Part shown: positions 1 to 9,740 of the stretch, piece after piece | How the letters are laid out: the number at the start of each line of letters is the position of its first letter | Numbering within the stretch: the stretch's first letter is position 1 | Source of the DNA: Ilyonectria destructans | Lineage: Eukaryota; Ascomycota; Sordariomycetes; Hypocreales; Nectriaceae | Length of the DNA: 64,000 nt | Reading direction: 5' to 3' | Assembly: GCA_020740775.1 (NCBI GenBank) | Contig: JAHEWK010000007.1 | Coordinates: 1,922,001 to 1,986,000 of the forward strand | The notes under the pieces: model-generated | The model's database searches: none | What the model saw: only the letters and a program-made list of their open reading frames with translations | Told to the model about the DNA's origin: nothing | Position numbers and translations under genes: made by a program

Positions 1-37
1 ACATGAAAACATGTCTACCAACACTCGCTCTGTTTCC

Positions 38-1047
38 TCAACTCCAGTTATCAGTTGTTGTAGCCGGCTGACTTTTCTGGTTCCTCTTCATGATGGCGAC
101 ACCGACGACAGCTACAATAAGGGATAGAATTCCAATAACGATACCCAGGATCTCCCCAACCTTGAGCCCACTACCGCCTCCACCTCCATCTCCTGAGATA
201 GTCTCGCGTACTGTCGCCATGGATGAAGTTGTCGTGGTAGAGATAGACTGACTTTGCGTGGGTCTTAGTGTTGTATTGGCTTCACCGTGACCTGCTGCAC
301 GACCCGTCGCTTGTCCTGTCGACGCCGCGGTCGAGCCCTGCGCCGACATCTCCACCGATGCTTCCGTTGAGGCTTCCGAGGCTGACGTAGAGGTTTCGGG
401 GACTTCGGACGATGGCGCATGACTCTCCGTGACTTGATGTGCTAAAGTTCGCGTCTCAGCCTCTGAAGCCGGAATATCCAAATCGTAGGCGTTGCCAAGG
501 TCATCAGACAAGCCAACAGAGCGACGCCAAATGCAAGCTGCAAAGGTCCTGAATCACTAGGCGCCGCTGAGGCGACCTCGTTCTGAACCATAGTAACGGT
601 GACGTAGACAGTGGTTGCGAAAGCGGTGACAGTGAACGCACCTGTCGTCTCTAGAACGGTAGGCTCTATGATTGACGTGTAACCCTTTTCAGAACAATAC
701 CCTTTCAGAACACTGACGGCTGTCGAGGCGTCGTCGAAGTTACTGCAGTACGACAAGACACCATCTTCTAAAATAGGAATCATGCTGCCAAGAGTAGATG
801 CTCGGCAGGCACAGGCATTGGTCTTACACCCAACCACCTCGAAAATGTTCCCTGAGCAGGTGGTGAGCCAGCACTGCACGCAAGTTCGGAGGTCATTCCA
901 ATCGGGGTATTTGGTAATGTCGATTAGATTTGCATCGATCGCCTGGGCGTTGGTGGTTAGGATGAGGCTGGCCAAGAGCACGAAAAGTCCGACTGGCGGC
1001 AGGATTCGAGACAGATAGCCGTCTGCACGTTTCCAAAAATGCCGCAT
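38..1047 (-). CDS. CFEM-domain membrane protein, two exons
   Basis: Predicted cell-surface protein of 301 residues. Exon 1 is 1047-642, exon 2 is 537-38; the intron 641-538 starts GTGCGT and ends TTGCAG, and joining restores one frame. Residues 1-36 form a signal peptide. The CFEM domain follows with eight cysteines at 56, 59, 64, 74, 79, 81, 101 and 118, including the central CACR. After it comes a Ser/Thr-rich stretch, a poly-glycine run and one C-terminal transmembrane helix followed by KRN-type basic residues. CFEM proteins of fungi bind haem or act in adhesion, virulence and signalling; which applies here cannot be told. The exact acceptor is uncertain, since a second in-frame AG exists near 460. 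Without splicing the cysteine-rich part would end in an unrelated short tail, which is why I prefer the two-exon model. Confidence 0.75.
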
Positions 1048-3051
1048 TGTATGAGAGTTATCTCCAAGAGATTGAGCAGAAAGATGAAGCGCGTAGTACT
1101 TGTAGAAATGACCGTCAAGAGACGAGTAATACTCCCAGGAGGTGAGTGTGGGTCAGCAAGATGCGGGTGCTTAAGGAATATGGATGAAGGCGCGAAAGAA
1201 AAAGGAGTCGCTGCGGAAGACGTCGTTTATCATCCATTTTCAGCTGTTGGGATAAAAGAAGGCTGGAGCCCAACGTGGCTGGTCTAGAGCAGGCACCAGC
1301 CAGTTGCGAACTCATTGGTGTTTTTGAGGCGTTTTCCACCTTGCGTTGAGGCGTTTATACTCGCTGCGTATTCGTCCAAGTCAAGCCTCTGGCCAATTTT
1401 GTGATAGAGAAAGCCTCAGCTGAAGTTCATGCCGGGTTTCGGGGCTGGATGGTGTCCTGATTTTGCCTAGGGCTACAAAGCGGGGATGTCTTAGTAGAAT
1501 AAGTGTCTAAGAATTGGAGTGACCTTAAGACAGGACAGTCAATGGTATCTCTGGGAAGAGGCATTGCGGCTGGACCGTGTGGCGGGCGGTGAGTGGGATG
1601 GCCATTGAATGTCCGCCCTGTTCACGCACCATGCACATGTTTCATGCACAAAGATTGTGAAAATTGGTTCTGACCGGTGGATGAAGAAGGGGATTGAATT
1701 ATACGTACGAAGTTATATGTGGGAGATCTCCAGCTTTTGTATTTCCCGAGCCGCCTCTCCCATGCCCACCTCGTCATCCCCACCATCATGCCGCTTTACG
1801 GAGGCACTGCTCACGCGACTCAAAGTATACCCAGGCAAGTCGCCAAAAGGAGTATGGGCTGGGTGAGGTAGCTTGTGACTTCTCGTACACTTCGTATGCC
1901 ACTATATACCGTGAGTAGACCTGCAAATGCCTTGTTCAATTTCGACGTATCTAGGCCCTTAATTGATTCATCATTTGTGCGATGAGCTATGCTCGGCCCT
2001 AGAAAACATCATCGGATTATCTACTTGACAGTAACACAAGTTCTTGGGTATTCTGCTTATCCGCGCACAGTAGGTTCAATTTGCCGAAAGTAACGCCCGA
2101 GAGGTCCACTCAGAGAATGACCGAAAATGATATCCTCCATGTGTTACTTAGTGCTTAGGTCACGCCGCGTTCATCTGAGCCTAATGTTTAACTTTATTTC
2201 GCACGTTTTATGGCTTAATTCGGAGCGTTTTATCTCGGGCCGCGCGGGAAGCCACCAACCAGCATTACCACATTTGCCAACAAAGCGCAGCCGCTATATT
2301 TTCACCCATTAGATTAAGAATGGAACGGAATATGCCGTGATTACGCCAAGGAAAACACTAGCGCTTATCATTGAGCAAAAAACATACGGAAAATGATAGA
2401 GGCTCATTTATTTCCGGATGATCGGCTTACTTGGATTGCGACCCCGCACTCCAACAACTAGGCAGCAATGCCTCAAGGCTAAGGCTGGTCTCATTTCTCA
2501 TCCATTATAATGCCTCGATATTCGCTTCCTGCCAAAGCTAAACTCAATACACATATTGAAACAAATACATGCAGCAGAGATATCTTTATCCCTAGACATG
2601 ATATGTCCTGTTTGCCAGAGCATTCTCAATCCCTCTCAGAAAGCGGTGGTCACCTCGATTCTACACGAGAAATTGAGGATTCACCATCCAACTCGCAGGA
2701 GCCTCAAGCGCTATGTTGAATTAGGATGTTATGTGTGCAATCGATTTTGGGCTAGCCTCCGGCCTGCTGACCCCTTCCTAGTTACCCTATAGTACTCCGG
2801 TGAGTCAATCCTTACACTTTCGAGGTAGTGTACCATAGTTACTGCGTTGCTACTGAATCGTTCAATAGTGAGTTGAGTAGGTCCCCTATTTCCCAATGCA
2901 GCTGTGAGCGATTATACCGCTAGTGTAGGCCTACGCTACCAAAATGTATACAAAGCTATGGAACCCCCAGTTGCTCAAACACCTTTCCTTCTCTCAAATC
3001 ATATCATATAATACCAATTATGTCTGCGCAGTTTTAGTCTTGAAGCCCAAT
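1048..3051. other. gene-poor stretch
   Basis: About 2 kb upstream of the CFEM gene. Only short overlapping open frames without recognisable motifs occur on both strands. The first few hundred bases presumably hold the CFEM promoter. I see no RNA gene and no clear repeat. Confidence 0.5.
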
Positions 3052-3474
3052 GGGTACCACTTTGCACGCTGATGAAGCAGGTTCGAGCCACGAGAACTCT
3101 CGCATAGCTTCGGGGAACATTCAGACAGTCGGGTGGGACTCAGCCCTCAGACACCTCTCCGAGGTAGTGCCAAGGTGTCTGTTGGCTGGGGTATTCGTCG
3201 GAGGATGATCCTTGCTCCGAACCAGGCCCATGGGAGCTCCATTTTGATCACGAGATATACCTTTTGAACGATTTCCCATCCCAAGGGGGGACGACCACAG
3301 CGGGTCAGAATACCGATACCAGGCCCAGAAACCGACCTCCTACTTCCTATTCACCACCGCAATCACCACAAGAGCCGAGTTTCAATCTGCCCTCAAGCTA
3401 GTGCAGGAAGTAATTGGGATAGACCGGAGACTGACCCCTGAACTTATCTGGTCGTACGAACTAGTACACCAATG
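3052..3474 (+). pseudogene. coding-like remnant, unidentified
   Basis: An ATG at about 3052 opens a 52-codon frame with ordinary protein composition that stops at a TGA. A second open stretch of about 55 codons (about 3310-3474) contains TSYFLFTTAITTRAEF and ends in ELVHQW just before a GTGAGA. The two are in different frames, as expected for a decayed or spliced gene. No family recognised. It could be chance open sequence. Confidence 0.22.
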
Positions 3475-3484
3475 GTGAGAGAGA

Positions 3485-3865
3485 TGGGGTTGGTCACCAC
3501 TCAGTTCAGATGCGCTCGAATCCCCTCCTCCCTACTCACCGCCTCGAGAACCGATCCAACTTCCTTGGGCGCGTTGCTGGAGGAGATCCAGTCGGTGGTT
3601 GTGCTGTTCCAGCAGAGCTGCGTATCGCCAATCTCGATGTCGAACGCCGTCCTGTCTCTCCTCGTCCTCCACTCCCGCGCGCGACGCAGTCAAAGGTGCG
3701 GAAGTCGTAGTCCCCGAAATTGCATCGCACCCGCGGAAGCGAGAGAGGACGAGGGTCGAGAATCCAGCCGACGTAGGACACAAAGTCGGATCCGGCCCGC
3801 ACGCGCATCTGTGTCCGGAGTTGAAAGTGCCGCCTCGACGCACGAGCGTCGGCCACGAGGCCCAA
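3485..3865 (-). pseudogene. broken coding remnant, unidentified
   Basis: Reading leftward, one frame encodes a segment with NFGDYDFRTFDCVAR; a single-base shift at about 3680, in a GCGCGCGGG run, continues into REWRTRRDRTAFDIEIGD and then TTDWISSSNAPKEVGSVLEA. That exon-like block ends exactly at GTGAGT, a good splice donor. The continuity across one shift suggests a former gene. I do not recognise the family. The long plus-strand frame over the same bases (3599-4447) has poorer composition and is treated as its shadow. Confidence 0.35.
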
Positions 3866-3898
3866 TTTACGTCGACGTCTGTCCTCTGCGCCAGAACC

Positions 3899-4140
3899 TT
3901 ACAATCTCCTCATTCGCCGGGTTGGGAGTTTGAGATCATCCAGTTGTCCGCAAGAAGCAGCAGCAAGGAATACATCTTCAGTAACGGTGATGTTATGCCC
4001 ATGTCGGCCGAGAAGCAGTGCTATCACTTCGTTGCCATCACCCCCGTTCCCCGCTGCTGCTTTAACTACCTCCTCCGTCATCGTGATCTCATCTCCTCGC
4101 CGGTCGAGAAACAGCTCCATCACAAGACGAGCGTCGTAAC
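3899..4140 (-). pseudogene. NLR/ankyrin-type repeat remnant
   Basis: The translated segment contains two degenerate copies of a roughly 35-residue repeat: LFLDRRGDEITMTEEVVKAA and LLLGRHGHNITVTEDVFLAA. This alternation of LL(L)DRRGDEI and ITEEVVKAAAGN is characteristic of the C-terminal repeats of many fungal NACHT/NLR-like and HET-linked proteins. Only two units survive and the frame runs into stops on both sides, so this is a scrap of a larger gene. Role assignment rests on resemblance to that repeat type only. Confidence 0.5.
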
Positions 4141-4473
4141 GGAAGTCGATCGACTGCTAGATGTTGTCCAAGGGATCTTCGTCTTGCCATGGAGCTGTCA
4201 CCTTGGTGGATCTAGCGATCCCGCCGCCCAAGGCGACCAACCCCAGGACGAGCGATTAGTCGCCCAAAGCAAGACTCGTAACGATACCAACAGGGGCAGG
4301 ACTAAGAAGACTCGCAGGAACGCAATGCATCCTACTCGCGGTTCGTCTACCACTGGACAAATTCAGGGCTCGCCCCTTATATTAGTAAACATACGAGGGC
4401 AACCACAGTGGAAACCGGACCCTATCGTGACCAGCGCCTCACTATAAATATATAAACTAGTACTAAGCCGTGT

Positions 4474-4883
4474 TTATGGTCGCCCGTACATTGATCGGTT
4501 CCAGTCTTGGCGCGCATTTTCAGCACGCTGATTCTGGTGCATGCGGTTATAGTCCCGCTGGTGCCAATAGGATTGGTTATAGAGGTAGAGGTCGTATTCG
4601 GTGGGTGTCCTAGTGGTAGGATAAGGTGTACCGGCGGTAGCTGACGGGTGTACAAGGTCCACGCGGTGTCCGTCGCTGGGGTATTTGAGGCAGCCTTTTC
4701 TTCATCCAACTGTGCGAGGAGGGCGCTGGCAGAGGCTAGATTCCTGGCCTCCTTTCGACTTTTTCTAAAATATTCTCCGCGCTCTGCCGGGCTCAAGCTT
4801 GAAGGTGGTCGAGGGATTGACGCCGTCTCACGACGATAAGTCTCGCCGTAAACTCGATAATAGGTGCTCGAGTACTCAATCAT
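4474..4883 (-). pseudogene. frameshifted hypothetical gene
   Basis: Translation starts at 4883 (MIEYSSTYYRVYGETYRRE) and is charged and coiled-coil-like through LLAQLDEEKAA. Near 4650 the sensible reading changes frame by one base into a Tyr/Asn/Gln-rich tail with EYDLYLYNQSYWHQRDYNR, ending at the stop at 4474. The only GT..AG pair at the junction is about 22 bp, too short for an intron, so a frameshift is more likely. Family not recognised. It may be a real gene with a sequence error or a recent pseudogene. Confidence 0.4.
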
Positions 4884-6870
4884 CTAAAATCAGCTGGGGT
4901 AATGGAGGAATGGAAGAGAATACTGTCAACTAGGAGAGAGGAATATAAAAAAACCATCAACGAGAGGGAAACGGCGGTAATCTTTATATGCATGAGTGCG
5001 TGGCAGTTTAGACTTTCTTAAAACTGATGGAAGAGGGTGACGCCACTGTGTGCGATGCCCTCCTCCCTGCTGGCCGGCAAGTGGAAGATAGCAATCTATA
5101 CTGACACTTGGGACTTTAAATGCGCCTTTCTCTGTGAGCATTTCAGGTTTGTACTGATGCTTCTCTCTCCTGTCGTAAGCGGCTCGTCGCACCGCTCAAT
5201 CACTGGCTCTAATTCGTTTTCTTGCGCTCTGTTTGAGGATAGTTGAGATGTCGTGATCGAGGACTCTCCAGACAGGCTTGGGACTCCGGCCGTAGGCCGT
5301 GGCAGATTCCGCTGCATGACCTCGAGAGGGCAGCTCCCTCGGACGAGCACCCTCGCGGGATTTGAAGGGCCTAGTCGCTCTTGGCCGCCACCAAACGTGG
5401 CGGCGAGGTCTGCGCCACGGGTCTACGCAATCTTGGGGCCGCTGGGAGGAGGGAATCCCGAAATCCGGCTTCGACTCATCTCCTCAGTGCCACGGAGGTT
5501 ACACCGCGTACCCGGCCCCACACCACCCTATCATAACATGAGTACGAGGCGAGTACCGAGGATCTTACTTGATGAGCTTGTAGATTAAAGGCGTGATATG
5601 CAATACTGATAAGTGCGGGTACTTTTACAAATGTATGAGAATAGGTGGCAGCTAATGTATCTTTGCTGTTGCGTGTTTCAATTGGGCCGACCCTGCTCTT
5701 GGTACCAGGTTGCAGCCTGCGTGGCACTGAGGAGATAGGTCGAGCTCGTGGGTTTCCAGAAACAAGTCTTGCGCTAACGTATGTAGTACTTCCCCAAGCT
5801 CCCTCAGTCGACATGTGGAGCCCGGGCATGCTGATGGTCAGTATCAAAGGCTACGTCGCCCTTCATTCCCGGCGTACATGGTCCAGGCTCTGCGTGAAGC
5901 AGTGTGACGCCTTGCTGCGGACTGCACGAGTGACGAAGCCGCCTCCGCATAATCGCGGAGGCAAGCGATGGCAGACCCAGAAAGAGTCAGAGCTAAGAGG
6001 CGTTACGAACTCTCCTTAATGCAGCCCAACACATGGATGACGCTGAGGCTTGTCTGGAAAATGCAGGGCGTGGTGCTTTTTCTCGCCTGGCTGAATAAGC
6101 TTCGGGGACTGGTCGCATGACAGTCCGTCCGCCCTACCCCTGCGAGGGATAAGGCTTAGCAGTAAGGTTGTCAGGGTGTGTGTCAGGGCGTGTGTGGGCC
6201 TCCTTTCATACATATCCTCCTTTGCGAGGTGCCGCATCAAAGGTCCCTTGTCCAACAGCCATCATCCGTAATAGTGACGAAGTGGTGTATAACCAGCTGC
6301 CCGTAACGGGCTTATTCATCTGCCGCTGCAGAGTTTCGGCATTCACAAGTCAAGTGGTGAGCCTCAACGTTACATCTAGCATTGGGGCGCATTCAGCCGC
6401 ACTCAGGTCTTTACATAATCTTCTCCCTGACATGTGAATGCGACAGTATAACTTATTAGAGTTGTGTTCTTGAAAAATGGATTGTCTCGTTTTTAACCCA
6501 CGTCCGGGCGCGGAAAGCAAAAGAAAGAAGACCAGAAACAGGATGCTGATTTCGAAATATACCTGAGCCATTAATATCAATAGGCAGAAGCAGATCTTGT
6601 GCCTCTTAAGTGCTGACTTGTGATAGCACATCTACTATATTCCAGGTTGTTTGTATACTTTTATGAGTTCTTGCCCTAACCTTTGACTCGGTAGAACTCC
6701 AATTCAGAGCTGGAATGGTTCCTCCGATCTCAGTAATGAGAACCAAATTTGGAGGATGATCTGCATGGACTAGCGGGTCTTAGTTCTTAAGGATTTTGCG
6801 CCTTGTAACACGATAGGCTAATTTTGAAATAGCGATGAAACACAAGATCAAGAATAAGGGTAGACGTTAT
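4884..6870. other. gene-poor stretch
   Basis: Many short frames on both strands, none with convincing motifs. It contains the imperfect inverted repeat listed separately (about 5476-5750) and little else that I can support. Confidence 0.45.
5476..5750. repeat. imperfect inverted repeat pair
   Basis: The plus-strand sequence near 5481-5515 (core ATCTCCTCAGTGCCACG) recurs in inverted orientation near 5705-5740, with flanking similarity (AGGTTACA versus AGGCTGCA, and GTACC at both ends). The arms are about 35 bp with several mismatches and lie about 190 bp apart. It may be a small MITE-like element or two opposed copies of a decayed repeat. Confidence 0.5.
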
Positions 6871-7260
6871 AGAGCCCCTCCAAACCCCATGGGGTGAAAT
6901 CAAGCCCAAAACGACGTACAAGTACCTGGGCCTAATCATGGATGCCACCCTCTCGTGGAAACCCCACATAGACGGAACAACCCAAGGTCTCCAAGACGAT
7001 AACCGCTCTTGGCTACCTGCAGCTCGACATGGGGTCAGGGGTCTGTATTTACCCACTTCTATCCACAACCACCTTAACAGTGATGGAATAACTTACTAAG
7101 CCGACCTGACATTGAATTGACAGAAATAGAGCCTATATATCAACGTAGATGCCATCTACGGTAATGCAAAACGCCTCAAACACCACAGAGGATCAAAGAT
7201 ATCCCGCCAGCATCAGCCTCACAATCCCTCAACGCCATCATCAGACCATCCACCCCTATC
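6871..7260 (+). mobile_element. non-LTR (LINE) retrotransposon fragment
   Basis: The plus strand translates to a reverse transcriptase signature: TTYKYLGLIMDATLSWKPHI, which is the thumb-proximal block of Tad/CgT1-type LINE ORF2. One base shift later it reads SKTITALGYLQL, the usual continuation, and a further degraded block follows near 7150-7250. Only a few hundred bases survive, with at least two frameshifts and no detectable ends or poly-A, so the element is dead. Confidence 0.65.
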
Positions 7261-7480
7261 TCCCTCATCAACTTGTTAGCCTAGTTCATCTCGCGCTCAC
7301 AGGATAGATTAGTGGGAACAGCTTGCTCCAGGATGATAGAATCGAAAACGTAGCCCAGATACAGACATCCGATTTAGATGGAAAGCATTTGTGATCCCCA
7401 CCACCCCAAACCCTAACAACTCTCATCCTGACGCCATCCCTCCTACAGTATGTCTCGTGTAGCACCGGGCATTAGACAAG

Positions 7481-8233
7481 CTACCCATGATAACGAACCT
7501 CAGTGCTCCCGCTGCGGTGCCAAATAGCGAGCGTGATGCCGCACTGGGACTGGATCACGTCAGATCAAACACAGACACCAAGTTCAAGGGGGGTAATCAA
7601 TACCTGTCCGCATTTATGCTCGACATCCTTACAATCGTTTAGAAGGTATGGAATACAGCCTAAGCAGAATACAAAGCAAAGAGCAGCAGCCCAGCCACTC
7701 AAGCCAATTAGCTACAGACACTAGGCCCATGCGTCCTCAATATATATCCTTACTGGGTGGTATTGCCAACTATAAAGTTAGTTACGGTCATGCCCCGCTG
7801 CCCACAGCTAGGGCAGTCCACTGGGGCGGGGGTTCGACCAAGAGCCGAAATCGGAGCCGCGGTCCTATATGGTGGCCTTACGAAAGGCATCTGGACTACC
7901 TGGGCGGCGTTCATGCCTGGTGCGACGACTCCCTGCTGCCCTGGATATGTCACAGATTGGAGAGGGAACAATTGTTGCTGCTGAGGTACGGTTCCTGCAT
8001 ATTGCGCGGGCAACAATTGTTGTTGAGGTAAGACTCCTGGTTGAGCCTGGATGAAGCTTTGATGAGGGACGGTGATACAAGACACAGGGTCGGTGGTATG
8101 AATCGGGTAGTTGGAGTAGGCGGGTGCCGGGTTGGTGGGCACAGGCTTTTCAACTATTCCGAGGTAATTAGTGCAGGTATTTAAAAAAGTCGAGCCGCAG
8201 AGGGGTATATTACGCACCATTATCGCTCTCCAT
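7481..8233 (-). CDS. LITAF-domain protein, four exons
   Basis: A 190-residue protein assembled from exons 8233-8218, 8153-7754, 7697-7604 and 7543-7481; introns are 64, 56 and 60 bp, all GT-AG, and every junction keeps frame. The first exon is only 16 nt (MESDN). The N-terminal half is Pro/Gln-rich. The C-terminal LITAF (SIMPLE) domain has the first zinc knuckle C119-P-S-C122, then GNTTH, a hydrophobic membrane-embedding stretch with LCFVFCLGCIPYLL (about 140-159), CKDVEHKCGQCG with the second knuckle C168-x2-C171, and IWHRSG near the end. LITAF proteins are monotopic proteins of late endosomal and plasma membranes; fungal ones are little studied. Splicing out the third intron is what creates the second CxxC, strong support for the model. 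Confidence 0.88.
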
Positions 8234-9317
8234 TTTGCTAGTGTTAGTGTATAATGGCGTCCGGTTCGTTGGTGTCGTGTCAAGAGGAAAAGAAGTGAGG
8301 CGAGAGAAAAGGAGAACCCGAGGAGAGACTCTAATAATGGAAGTCTCCAATGGCCATTCTTATACCACTCCGAAGGACTCCGGCGACATTCCGTAGAGAA
8401 ACAAAACCTTGATGCAGCGAGCTGGTGTGGCTCCACGTAAGACGAGTAGGCCGACGGCTGAAGAACAGCCTAGGGAGCTGGACTGTCAGAGTGATCGGAT
8501 GAACCCAGCTATGAGGAAGAGGGCTTGTCAAGACAAGGGTTCTGGCCATTCAAGCACAACTATTCAACCCCCCCTTTTGTGAATTTTAGTGCGAAGTTAA
8601 TCAGGCAAAAAGGGGATTGGAGCATGCTAGGCACCCCAACGCCACTGGCAGGCCTGCCAACCAGTGATAAGATCGGCTTTCGCTTAAACTCAGCCTAGGA
8701 GGGGATAAGTAACAGACCAACAAACGCTCAAGGGTTGGGAGTGTTTAAAGTGTAAATGCTGCGGCCCGTGGCGGCGCCCGTGACTGCACACTCGCCAAGG
8801 TTGACACCGCCACAGTAATGGGATATCCTGTGGCTTGCAAAGTGTAGCCAAGGCGCCGCCGTCTGCGGAATTCCTTCGTCATTTGAGGGGTCGGAGGGGC
8901 GAAATCCCCAGCACAACGTCATCTCATGGCGTGGCAAGGCACCCTCAGGGCTAGGGTGAATAAAAATAAAATTGAGTTGGGGGAGAGGTCCTCATGAGGA
9001 GCATAGAGCTCATCGACGACCAACTGGGAGGGGACGGCATGAACGCCTGTGTTGTGTCGTCACGATGCCTCGAGTGTAACGTTCTGGGCTGACCTGCCCA
9101 TTTCCACTTCAGGCTCTATGTCGAGATTGAGATTCTGGGGTGAGGAAGACTCTGCTGTCCAAGGGCGACATGTGTAACGTAGATGATGAAGGCGTGGTGC
9201 CCTGCGACTTGCTCTGGCGAGAATGCACCTGGCCGGCGAGAGTGCGCCACCAGTTGCGACAGGTGAGCCCCGGACGGCCAGGTATGCGCGATGGTATAGC
9301 TGCCCGGCGGTAGCCTA
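8234..9317. other. intergenic, LITAF promoter side
   Basis: No gene recognised. The part next to 8233 presumably carries the LITAF promoter; the rest holds only short frames on both strands. Confidence 0.4.
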
Positions 9318-9650
9318 GAGTTCAAGGACGGCCGCATCTTCGATATCGTCAACCCCAACGTCGAGAACAAGGTATCCCTCACGCCAACCGGCTACAAGCT
9401 CGTGCCCCCCGCTCCGGGATGCTCCTCGCCACGGCATCAAGTCCTGGGTCAAGGACCGCAACTACCTCGTCAACGACGACATCGTCATCTGGCACACCTT
9501 CGGCTTTACGCACAACCCCCAAGTGGAGGACTTCCCTGTCATGCCTGCCGAAATTGCTTAGTTCTACCTGAAGCCGTTCAACATCTGCGAGTATAACCCC
9601 ACGAACGATGTGCCGATGTCAATCACATCTCGCGCAGTGCAACAGTGGAC
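9318..9650 (+). pseudogene. copper amine oxidase C-terminal relic
   Basis: The plus strand encodes, across at least one frameshift (near 9420-9440), the C-terminal part of a fungal copper amine oxidase: FDIVNPNVENKVSLTPTGYK, then VNDDIVIWHTFGFTHNP and VEDFPVMPAEIA. The WHTFG.THxPRxEDFPVMP block is the hallmark of that family. An in-frame TAG at 9559-9561 interrupts it before FYLKPFN and YNPTNDVP. No catalytic topaquinone region was found upstream, so only the 3' end of the old gene remains. Confidence 0.75.
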
Positions 9651-9740
9651 CAGTTAATCTTGCAAAGACGGATATTAACTCGATGGTTTTCTTAGGTACA
9701 TTCGTCTCCTTGCCTACCACCAGTGGACACGATTCATTCA

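Noticed and set aside
3599..4447. 282-codon plus-strand frame
   Set aside because: It runs antisense to two recognisable protein remnants and has low-quality composition; treated as a shadow.
4620..4660. Intron joining the two frames of the gene at 4474-4883
   Set aside because: The only GT..AG pair at the junction is about 22 bp, below any plausible fungal intron size.
7481..7700. Initial reading of this segment as more of the LINE remnant
   Set aside because: On the minus strand it splices perfectly into the LITAF C-terminus, which explains it better.
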